From: Elmis aenea
Lineage: Eukaryota; Arthropoda; Insecta; Coleoptera; Elmidae
Assembly (NCBI GenBank): GCA_947652605.1
Contig: OX393578.1
Coordinates: 60,023,415 to 60,087,414, forward strand
DNA: 64,000 nucleotides
Direction: 5' to 3'
The notes under the pieces are model-generated. The model worked only from the letters and a program-made list of their open reading frames with translations, was not told where the DNA came from and ran no database searches. A program made the translations under genes and the position numbers. Shown here piece after piece: positions 55,662-64,000 of the stretch (the first letter of the stretch is position 1; each line of letters begins with the position of its first letter).

Positions 55662-58178
55662 TTAGTAGTAGTCTTTATTTGTTCTGAAAAATCCAAAAAG
55701 GCGTAGAACATGTCACAGTAATGATATAAAAAATACACATATATACGAATATATACAACACAATTATAATTACTTAAAGGAGTTTTTAAAGTAATCGTCA
55801 TTAAGGTATTCACTAACTCCATAGTAAGCTTTAGAAATTAGGACATTTCTTAATCTTTTCTTCAAGTCAGGAGTGCGTAGATTTTTTATACTCTCAGGTG
55901 ATGTATTAAATTTGTTATATATTGCAATAATTATAGAGGCAACATTTTTTTGAAGATAAGTATATTTGAAGCAATCGGGCTTAAGATTTTTTTTATGTCG
56001 TGTATTGGCTGCATGGTTTCTTATATTCACTTCAAACAGATCAAAATTATTTCTTACGAAAAGGATGGCTTCGAGAATGAATAGGCCGTAAAAAGTTAAT
56101 ATTTCTTTGTCACGAAAAGTGTCTTTACAATGATCTCGGTAGTTTAGACCAAAAATAGTTCTTATACATCGCTTTTGTATAATAAAGAGGCGTGCAGAGT
56201 CACTAGCGTTACCCCAAAAAATTATAGCATAACGTAACCTAGATTCAACATACGCATGATATGCAGTTTTGGCCGCGTTTGTACTGACTAATTTTTTTAG
56301 GTTTTTTAGTGCGAAAGGATACCGTGACAGGCTTTGTGACAGGCGTTCGATGTGGTATGACCAGTCCAGTCTAGAGTCAATACCTAAACCAAGAAATGAT
56401 ATTTTATTAACAACATTTATAGTTGTGGAATTGTTTTTAAGTTTTAGGTCGGAGGTTAATTTACTTTGTGAAAACTTTATTACTTGAGTTTTATTGACAT
56501 TTAAGGTTAGATTGTTTAATGTGAACCAAAGTTGGAGTTGGCCTAAGCAGTCAAAGAGTTTTTGTTCAGAATTTTTTGAATCCGAGTCACTAATAATAGC
56601 AGATGTGTCATCGGCAAATTGTATAAGGGAAGTTTTGGCAAAAACTGGAAGATCATTTGTGTACAGTATGTATAACAGGGGGCCTAAGATTGATCCTTGC
56701 GGGACTCCTTTTTTGATTGTCTTTTTGTTTGATTTTAGAATTTTACCTGACGAGTCTTTTCCGGCAACATATTGGTTTCTTTCCGAAAGATAAGATTTTA
56801 TAAGGTTATGGGCGGTCCCTCGTATACCATAGTGTTCTAATTTTGTTAGCAGTATCTCGTGGTCAACACTATCGAAAGCTTTTGAGAGATCAACACACAT
56901 GACCATGGTGTGTTTGTCTTTATTGAGGGATTGAAGTACATTTCGGATTGCCATATAAATAGCGCGGGTAGTTGTTTTGCCTTTTCTGAATCCATTTTGA
57001 GAGTTGTTTATTAAGCCAAAGTGTTCTACGTAATTTTCAATTCGGTTGTAGATTATTTTTTCAAATATCTTACTAATGTTTGTGAGGATGGCTATGGGTC
57101 TATAGTTTCCTATGTCACTTAAATCCCCTTTTTTGTGAATTGGTTTGATTTTTGCACATTTAAGTTTGTTAGGAAATATGCCATTTTTTAATGAGAGATT
57201 TATAATGTGACTTAGAGGTCCAGATATTAAGTCGGCAGTATATTTTAAGAGGTTTGTTGGGATTTCATCTTCTCCTGTTGATTTTGTGTTTTTAAGTGAC
57301 ATTATGGTTTTATAGACTTCCTCGTAAGAAGTGGGACGTAGATAAATAGACATATTATTATGTTTGAAGTGGCTGGTTTCAGAAATGGTCCCATCCGTAT
57401 TGTCGGGGCACATATTTATAAATCGTTCGTTGACGTTGTTTAATATATCTAATGGGTTTTCACCTGTATTTTTGACATTTTTGATGAAATTGTCTTCTTG
57501 TTGCTTTTTTCCCATGTAGTTGCCTATTACTTCCCATGTCGCTTTGCTTTTGTTTTTTGCCGTTTTAATGTATTTTTCGTCAGTGAGTCGTTTTGCAAGA
57601 CGAATGGTGCTTTTTAATATTTTTGAATATGTTTTGAAGTATTCCTCGGATATTCGACCTTCTCTGTAATCTAAATATAGTTGTCGTTTGTTAGAACAGG
57701 ATGTTTTGATGCCGATAGTGATCCAATTTCTGTGGTTTGACATTTTTTTAATGGTTTTCGGTTTGAAAATGGTTTCAAAGAATTCTTTATATATTTTTAA
57801 AAAAATATCGTAAGCCGAGTTTATGTCAGATGATAGATATACTTCATCCCAGTTACTGTTTGTAAGGTTTGCTCTAAATTCTTCTAGTTTATTGTTAGAG
57901 AAGATCCTTGTGGTTATATTTTTAGGGATGTTGTCCTTGTGATGAACTTTCTCAATCTTTACTTCGACTGACTGGCCGTAGTGATCAGACAGCGCTGTTT
58001 GGATAACTGTCCCACAACTTTTAGGGTCTGTGTCATGAAAGTTTTTGATAAAAATGCAGTCAATTAGAGATTTTGATTGTTTAGTAACCCGGGTCGCTTC
58101 AAATATTGTTTGTTCATAGTTTTGACTATGGAGTATGTCGAGAAACAGTTTACTATTTTTACTTTTATTTAGCAAGCA
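55662..58178 (-). mobile_element. 5'-truncated non-LTR retrotransposon (CR1/Jockey-like), 2.5 kb
   Basis: The element is bounded by an imperfect target duplication: AGCTATTTGT at 55652-55661 and AGCTTATTTGT at 58179-58189 (one base indel). On the minus strand the 3' untranslated part (about 105 bp) has AATAAA and ends GACTACTACTAA, a short ACT repeat rather than poly-A. The coding part starts abruptly inside the endonuclease domain, showing 5' truncation at integration. The RT frame is intact (next entry), so the copy is fairly young. Confidence 0.85.
55770..58175 (-). CDS. Endonuclease C-terminus plus reverse transcriptase of a non-LTR element
   Basis: An uninterrupted frame of 801 codons. 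Residues 1-75 are the end of an apurinic-type endonuclease with the catalytic His in SDHYG (63-67). Residues about 335-600 are the reverse transcriptase: KIKPIHKKGD (342-351), NYRPI (357-361), NGFRKGKTTTRA (394-405), DLSKAFDSVDH (429-439), GVPQGSILGPLL (490-501), the catalytic FADD (520-523) and FLGLGID (594-600). A C-terminal region of 200 residues without named domain follows. The whole would copy its own RNA at a nicked target site. The first codon is TTG and an in-frame TAA lies just upstream in flanking DNA, so there is no natural start; expression would need a host promoter and an internal ATG. The family is CR1/Jockey-like; the exact clade is uncertain. Confidence 0.9.
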   Translation of the reverse strand: MLNKSKNSKLFLDILHSQNYEQTIFEATRVTKQSKSLIDCIFIKNFHDTDPKSCGTVIQTALSDHYGQSVEVKIEKVHHKDNIPKNITTRIFSNNKLEEFRANLTNSNWDEVYLSSDINSAYDIFLKIYKEFFETIFKPKTIKKMSNHRNWITIGIKTSCSNKRQLYLDYREGRISEEYFKTYSKILKSTIRLAKRLTDEKYIKTAKNKSKATWEVIGNYMGKKQQEDNFIKNVKNTGENPLDILNNVNERFINMCPDNTDGTISETSHFKHNNMSIYLRPTSYEEVYKTIMSLKNTKSTGEDEIPTNLLKYTADLISGPLSHIINLSLKNGIFPNKLKCAKIKPIHKKGDLSDIGNYRPIAILTNISKIFEKIIYNRIENYVEHFGLINNSQNGFRKGKTTTRAIYMAIRNVLQSLNKDKHTMVMCVDLSKAFDSVDHEILLTKLEHYGIRGTAHNLIKSYLSERNQYVAGKDSSGKILKSNKKTIKKGVPQGSILGPLLYILYTNDLPVFAKTSLIQFADDTSAIISDSDSKNSEQKLFDCLGQLQLWFTLNNLTLNVNKTQVIKFSQSKLTSDLKLKNNSTTINVVNKISFLGLGIDSRLDWSYHIERLSQSLSRYPFALKNLKKLVSTNAAKTAYHAYVESRLRYAIIFWGNASDSARLFIIQKRCIRTIFGLNYRDHCKDTFRDKEILTFYGLFILEAILFVRNNFDLFEVNIRNHAANTRHKKNLKPDCFKYTYLQKNVASIIIAIYNKFNTSPESIKNLRTPDLKKRLRNVLISKAYYGVSEYLNDDYFKNSFK

Positions 58179-58189
58179 AGCTTATTTGT

Positions 58190-58564
58190 ATTTAAATGAG
58201 AATAACCTCTTTAATTGAGACATTCATCATTTACTCGTTGTTTATTTGAATAAATGCCAAGTACATGAGTTTTAAATCGTGTTACAGCGATTTAAGTTGA
58301 ACGGTTCGCAGTGATTGGTATTTAGCTGTTATTAATTCACAGTATTTTAAAAAACTATCTACTTCGTTGACAATGATGATCGATATTTGGACAGTGGCGT
58401 GTGGATAAATTATTAGTAAGAAATCTACCGATTAAGGGACAAGAAACTCTAAATTAGTTAAAATTTAATGTAAACAAATTTAATTAAAAATCAGTTATTG
58501 TGAGAGACGTCTTGTTGAAATACACAAATAAAATTGCTTAAAAGGATAAGTGATTTTTAATTTA
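58190..58564. other. AT-rich stretch without recognisable gene
   Basis: ACAGTGGCGTGTGG at about 58393 is a lone CAGTGGCGT motif like hAT ends; no partner was found. Confidence 0.35.
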
Positions 58565-58980
58565 AGAAATTTGTACATACTAATAAGTCTTCTGCTTCTT
58601 CTTTCTCCGGTGTAGTTCCATGGCCCGTTACTTTAATTGGGCTTGAAATACTTTCACTTTTTTTTGTCTTTCTTTGCTTCTTTAACCCGTTGGACACTTT
58701 CCTCCGGTTATCTCCACCTCCTTTTTGTCTTGCATGTGCTCGATTTGGTTATTCCACGTAGCTCGCCTTTCTTCGCAGATTACACTAATCTTAAATATTA
58801 TTTTGCACTTCCTATCTCTTATTGTCCCCTTGTTATTTTTCTTTAACTTCACATTTCTGCTCCTTTTATTGTCCTCCTGGTGTAAGCTCTTTCTACTCTA
58901 GTTCCAGAAGCATACATTACCATCGATCTACCAGGCTTCTGTAGATTATTATTTTTGCTTCCGGGAGTAGATGCTTGGGG
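58565..58980 (-). pseudogene. Non-LTR retrotransposon C-terminal fragment
   Basis: On the minus strand a degraded frame gives KGTIRDRK, EERRATWNNQIEHMQDKKEV (about 58720-58780) and further on basic residues in a GRRSKGRPKK-like context (about 58665-58690), ending in an AAGAAGAAGCAGAAG tract near 58590. This is the tail region (R..WN.HI.RM...) after the RT domain of non-LTR elements. RT itself is absent. Stops and frame changes are frequent. Confidence 0.65.
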
Positions 58981-59264
58981 CGCACTCGAAATGCAGAAAG
59001 TAATTAAGTATGAGAGCTAAGCCGTTACACGAACTGCAGAAGTTGTTTAATTATACCTTTCCTGGAATTTCGTAATCAGGTTAGCGGTCAGAAATGGGTG
59101 TGGGTATTCCTAAATATTCAACATTTAAATAGAATGAAATTACTAGGAGTAATATTTTATTTGTCAATAATATGTACATAGCAGTTACTTTAAAATAAAA
59201 TTTATACAATTGGAAAATATAAGAACAACATTTTGTAGTTCAACTTTTTTCTCTCTAAATAAAC
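58981..59264. other. AT-rich stretch without recognisable gene
   Basis: Nothing bounded was found. Confidence 0.4.
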
Positions 59265-60042
59265 AAGGCTTTTCTTAAGTATTGAAAAAAGGTGATTCCT
59301 TATCCAAAATTAAGAGGGGTCTTTCATATAAATTTTTTTTCTTAGACTTTTCCTTTCGGAATTACACCCTCCTAAAGGGGAGTGGCAAATTTAGGTTTTT
59401 ATTTTATTTCTCAAATTTGGATATATGTATAGGAGAATGATATTTGGTAGATGTTTTGTACCTATTTTTATTAGTCCCATAGTAATATTTTTAATCATCT
59501 CCCACTTTCACAGGGGGCTGAAAAGTTCGACCCCTGTCGGTTTTTTTATCAAAACTTTTTAGTGGGTTGAAATTTTGCAAGTAAAGTCATTTTTTTAAGC
59601 TTGATATATTTAGAAACTTTTATATTCTTTATTAGTTTTTCTCGTAAGACCTACCGTTTTTGAGTAAAAAATAAAATGAGTAAACATGAACCATAATATT
59701 TCAATATAAAACGATTAATTTTGATGTTTACCATGTTTTGTTTATGTTCATATTGGGTAGAATTGACGGGTGTAATTCACTTCGACGCTTACGCGGCGAC
59801 AACGCTAAAACGCCCGTCAATTCTACCCAATATGAACATAAACAAACCATAGTAACCACCAAAATGAATCGTTTTATATTGGAAAATTATGGTTCATGTT
59901 TACTTCTTTTATTTTTTACTTAAAAACGGTAGATCTTACGAGAAAAACTAAGGAATAGAAAAAGTTTCTAAATAAAACAAAATTAAAAAAATGATTTTAA
60001 TTGCAAAATTTCAACCCACCAAAAAGTTCTGATAAAAAAACC
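59265..60042. mobile_element. Palindromic element with unequal outer parts
   Basis: Arms of about 230 bp (59538-59771 and 59811-60042) pair closely; the inner 33 bp (ATGTTCATATTGGGTAGAAT onward) is perfect and encloses a 39-bp GC-rich loop (CGACGCTTACGCGGCGAC). To the left the element extends 270 bp further, beginning with a module (TGATTCCTTATC, GGGGTCTTTCATATAA at 59290-59330) also found in the 115-bp element at 37388. The corresponding right outer part is missing. A 61-codon frame across the loop is a palindrome artefact. Confidence 0.75.
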
Positions 60043-60734
60043 ACTAAATGCCTTGATATTTAGTATCCATTGCACTGGGGCATTTTATGTAATGTTAAAA
60101 TAAATATTAAGTAAGAACGTAATCACCAAAAAATCACGAAATATCGAGCAATTTCGAATGCCAAGGCACAAATGATTTCCATTTAACAATAAATACCCAC
60201 TTATCACCAGAACCGTTGCTAAACAAATTAAAAGTTATGTGTCATATCTTTTTTACTATAAACATACTTTTCCATTGCTGCAGATTCTGATTTATGCATC
60301 AAATGTTTATATGCAATCATCCGCCGAAATCGCGAAGTTAATTTTAATTTTTATGGCTTCTATTTGCGATTTCAACGAAAAGGTCGGGTGTATTTTTAGC
60401 TATGCAATAAATCATTGGGTTGGAATTTGTGAATTCTTGCAACCTAATAAAACTTCAATAAGTTTTATTTGGCTGTTCAAGTAACCCATTTCTTGTGAAA
60501 GGTTTCAGCTGTACCTAATAACTGCAAAGTTTTTGATAATGATGTCGAATATTTTGAAATCGAGGCCAGTCGTTGTTTTTGAAAGAAAAGTTTTTACAAA
60601 CAAATTTGCTCTTGGTTTTTTTATTGTTGAGCAAAACGAAGTACGTTGGTAGCCTCAAAACGTTATAGATTGAAATAATTTGTTAAGTAAACAGTTATTA
60701 GTCCCAATTTTGAGTTGTCTTAAATTTGTTTGTG
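60043..60734. other. No supported gene
   Basis: An 81-codon plus-strand frame at 60239-60484 has no recognisable motif or splice context. Confidence 0.35.
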
Positions 60735-60917
60735 CATAGGAGTAGGCAAGGAGGGCCACGGGGGGGTCAGAACTGTAAATTTTGTGCTTAAAAAAGGTCT
60801 TCGGTTCTTTTTACCATTTAGTAACCCCTCCCATGTGGTGACCTAAAAAATAGTTCCTCAGCTCTTTTTGCGTTTATGAACCCCCCCCCCCAAAGAACCA
60901 TCCTGGCTACGCCACTG
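60735..60917. mobile_element. Small hAT-like element with 8-bp target duplication (7/8)
   Basis: The right end, read inward, is CAGTGGCGTAGCCAGGATGG, a common hAT terminus; the left end CATAGGAGTAGGCAAGGAGG is a diverged match. The flanks TGTTTGTG (60727-60734) and TTTTTGTG (60918-60925) agree at seven of eight positions. G and C runs (GGGGGGG near 60763, CCCCCCCCCC near 60885) lie inside the ends, as in the element at 27986-28173. No coding. Confidence 0.7.
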
Positions 60918-62286
60918 TTTTTGTGTATTTTGTTTAGAAATTCAAAAAAATAAATGTTTCTTAATATGTGAATGATGAAAACTTATAGTAAAACATATTC
61001 ATTGATGCCAATTTTTTTAAACATTATACATTCTCATAAGCAAATAAATAAAACTAAATACCCAACTGATTTTCATAACTCTAAACTGACACTGTTTATT
61101 TGTTTAAGAGTATAATAATAACTGAATAATAAATAGCTGTGGTGTTACAAGTTTTTGAATCGTTATATCAATCAACATCTATCAATGGTTGCCTTTCTTT
61201 GTCAGATGTATCGTAGAATTTATTTTCTGCGAAAATACTCCAATACAATACTAAAATGTTGCTTGTCGAATGTAAGCGCTTAAGAGACACATTCAAAAGC
61301 AATGAATAATGCATTTGTTAAAATATACGTACCATTAGATTAGTCATTTGCAAAAGAAATAGAGATGTATCAACAGATTGAGTTTCTTCTGGGTACTTGG
61401 CGGATGTGGGCGTGTTTTTATGCCAAATATTTTGGGTTGAAAAAAGCCACATGAAAGCTTAAATTAGCATTATCTGTACAAATAACCTGAATATGGCACC
61501 CCTTAAAATAGCCGAAACGACCCAAATACTTGTTTTCTTTTTAATCTTTTATTATTTGAGTGTATGCACATATGTCTTGGATATTTGGCAGCCTATTTTA
61601 GTCATTCTTTGTTTAGGTCCAGTACATACGTTGCTGTTATATTATTCCAAGATTTTCCGCGTGAAATCCTTTTTTATTTCAATGAAGTAGGTATTTACGG
61701 ATGTTTACGATATAAAAAGGATTGTATATAATTAGCTACGAAATTCTTTTAATGTTATCGTTATAAATCACAACGGTTTGAACGTCACCAAGAAGTTTGT
61801 TTACAAAATTTCGCGATTAAAACACGACGTTCGGTTAATTTTGTGTCCCTTAAGTTGTTATGTGATGAAAATAGAACGAATAAAAATGTTGGGATTACAA
61901 ATTTACTGCCACGAGGATAATTTTTCAAAATTTTGTTTTTCTTGGATGTAATTAAGGACGAAATAATATTGAAAAAAGGCTGTTGTATCTAGCGACGAAA
62001 GATCAAGGATCTTGCGTTCCATATAGTGCTATGAATTCAAATTTTATAGTGGTTGTCATCAATGGTTTTGATTGACTTGGTAGTAAACAAGGCAATTCTG
62101 ATTATTTCTGCAATCTTTTTAATGGTTTTAACCCTGATTAAAACTTCCAACTTGAGTGGTACTCGATTTTATTACTACTATATAATTCCACTATACTGTA
62201 GTTAAGACAAAATATAAAACGAATTGTTCTGCAATTATATTATACTTAGGCTGTTGTAATATAGAGAGCAAACATTCTTAATTTCT
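60918..62286. other. AT-rich stretch without recognisable gene
   Basis: No bounded element or exon was supported. Confidence 0.4.
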
Positions 62287-62458
62287 GGATTCCAGACTTG
62301 AGCTATCCAGCGATGACGATTCCCGTGTTGCGTGGTTCCATCGTTGCATGATTCCCGCGTCGAGTGATTCCAGCGTTAAGCGATTCAAGATTTGAATGAA
62401 TCTACCGGTGCTTTTTCCAGATTTGAACATTCCATACTTGAATGTTCCAACTTTTCAT
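62287..62458. repeat. Degenerate 15-16 bp minisatellite, about 11 units
   Basis: Consecutive 15-16 base units such as GGATTCCAGACTTGAG, GATTCCCGTGTTGCGT, GGTTCCATCGTTGCAT, GATTCCCGCGTCGAGT and GATTCCAGCGTTAAGC continue with lower similarity to ATTCCATACTTGAAT and GTTCCAACTTTTCAT. The approximate consensus is GATTCCAGCGTTGAGT. The middle units are GC-richer than the flanks. Unit length is not a multiple of three overall, and no frame stays open, so it is not a coding repeat. Confidence 0.75.
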
Positions 62459-64000
62459 GCGGATCCATTGTTACCAATATCTTCTCGGATATTTTTATTG
62501 ATTATATTAAGAATTTTTGAATTTCGTTTACATTTTATTTACGTTTTGTTGTCCATGGTCATCCTGACTTATTTCCTGGTCAATTTACCCTTGTTTTTCG
62601 ACATCAACTTTAATTTTTTCACATTTAACTTTGTTAGGTTTGTCTTATCTCTCTAATGTAAAGAAACTATCTCCATTATTTACATTATCTCTTGCAGGCT
62701 AAATGTTTTCATGCTTTTTTTTACCCTGTAAATTAATATTATCGAAAAAGCTAGGTCCGCTTCAAAAGTTTATTTCGAAAATCTTTCCAGGTTACATTTC
62801 ACACATTAAAATTTGATATTTTATTAAGATTTAACTCAACCCGTAAGCTGATACAGCTCTTAACGGCTAATGCATTAGTTTTGTCAGCCTTGGTACGGTT
62901 CAAACGATCCTAATACTCTGTGACACATTTTACTTAACTCCAACATGTGTCCTAGGTATTAATCAGATGCCAAAAAAGTGTAGCAATGAAATATAATATC
63001 ACTAACATGACATCACTTTGTTTATTAAGTTTTATTGGTGGGCCTACTAAGTAGACATTAAAATAACTGTTTAATTGCTAAGTAAACAGTGATTATATTC
63101 ATAATTTCTGGTCAGGATCGGCGCTGACCTCCAGCAATACGACAGATGGAACAGAATTTAAATTACACCAGGTCATTGTTACAGTAAATGTCGCGTATTT
63201 TGGGCTTTCGGAGAATAATAATTAAAACATGTGTATGGCAAAAGCGTTTCGCATTTACTGGAAGGAAGGTGCTGCCTTATCGTAAATAAGTTAATAAAAC
63301 CATTGACTTACTTTTTAGAATAATCCAGACTTTTATTTAAAATATCATTTGAGTACATCAATACTTAAATCCTGTAGTCTTTGCCTTAATAGTTAATTGT
63401 AAGAGAAAATACAAGTAGAAAGTTAATTTATTTAATTAAAAATCGCTTATCTTGATAAAATAATAGGTTTTTGTAAATAAACACATAAATTTGAAGACAA
63501 CACGAATCTCTGTCTTTAACCATACTTTTTTTTTTAAATCAATTGCATTTTTCTTCCTATTTATCTTGGTAATTAACAAATATAATCTGTGTGTATGTTG
63601 TAAAGTCTATTACTGTTATTCACATTTGTATGCAAAATATTTTGAATTAAATTTGGGAGTGTTGTCATTGGGAATATTAAATTTTATCACAACATAAAAT
63701 AATAAATTTATTGTTTAAGAACCGCTTGTTTTACAATCGATGAATATATTTATTTTAATGTTTTCATTAAGTTTCTAGTATTTGAGCTGTTGTATTCGTG
63801 AGTTTTTCGCAATTTACAAATAAGCACGTTGTTAATTTGTGTCTGTGAAGTGTACTACATCAAATTTTATTGGTTGTGTCAATTGGCAGGGTAATGTCTC
63901 AAGTCTCAATGCACAGCTATAGTTTTATAAATTAACTCATCAGACTATCCGATTAATGCATCAGCTCGGTTGGAATTGTAATTTAAACGGCTTTTAATTC
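62459..64000. other. AT-rich stretch without recognisable gene
   Basis: An 86-codon frame at 62396-62656 overlaps the minisatellite end and is hydrophobic and Phe-rich, as AT-rich non-coding DNA often translates; no gene is called. Confidence 0.4.

Noticed and set aside
5601..62458. CRISPR array among the direct repeats
   Set aside because: None of the repeats has short repeat-spacer structure, and the window is plainly eukaryotic.

Overview
The window looks like intergenic or intronic DNA from an insect nuclear genome. It is very AT-rich, has almost no long open frames, and is packed with eukaryotic transposable elements of kinds typical of insects (hAT, piggyBac, PIF/Harbinger, Helitron, non-LTR retrotransposons, a tRNA-type SINE, and many palindromic elements ending in TACAGGGTG). 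A beetle or other insect with a repeat-rich genome would fit, but the species cannot be fixed from the sequence. There is no bacterial-style gene, operon, CRISPR array, rRNA or functional tRNA. The only long open frame is the 3' part of a non-LTR retrotransposon (55770-58175, minus). The best host-gene candidate is one short exon with a THAP-like zinc-finger start at 24967-25037.

Layout. 1-12 kb: mostly unique AT-rich DNA with a small hAT-like element (2950-3144), a TIR element (4583-5061), a recent 251-bp tandem duplication (5601-6106) and the 3' end of a non-LTR element (7540-8240). 12-19 kb: a small TIR element (12362-12659), three long palindromes ending in TACAGGGTG (13243-15065, 16807-17454, 18031-18778), a degenerate array of about 138-bp periodicity carrying TTCCGYTTAAACCGGAA (15450-16063), and a 186-bp hAT-like element (17599-17784). 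21-26 kb: a deleted hAT element still carrying part of its transposase C-terminus, split by a 909-bp palindrome (21223-22814); a SINE with a 13-bp target duplication (23589-23837); the THAP-like exon with a partial duplication flanking a Helitron-like segment (24967-25443); and a small CAGTGGCGT element. 26-38 kb: sparse, with one hAT-like element bearing a perfect 8-bp duplication (27986-28173), a broken reverse transcriptase (31890-32690) and small TACAGGG elements.

38-42 kb: a deleted piggyBac (38184-40274, TTAA on both sides) whose left end has been hit by a PIF/Harbinger composite, followed by a decayed non-LTR element with a pyrimidine-rich tail. 42-51 kb: more TACAGGG/TACCGGG elements, including a 1.29-kb palindrome (48783-50072), and a perfect 32-bp palindrome. 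51-59 kb: a non-LTR element interrupted by a 392-bp Helitron, a 173-bp tandem array with alternating A/B units, the largest retrotransposon remnant (55662-58178), and another 3' fragment. 59-64 kb: a palindromic element, a 183-bp hAT-like element, a 15-16 bp minisatellite and otherwise featureless AT-rich DNA.

The parts do not form a pathway. What they record is a sequence of insertions, several nested, so relative ages can be read directly. The long palindromes could fold into hairpin RNA if transcribed, but that is inference. All calls come from reading the sequence; no database search was possible.
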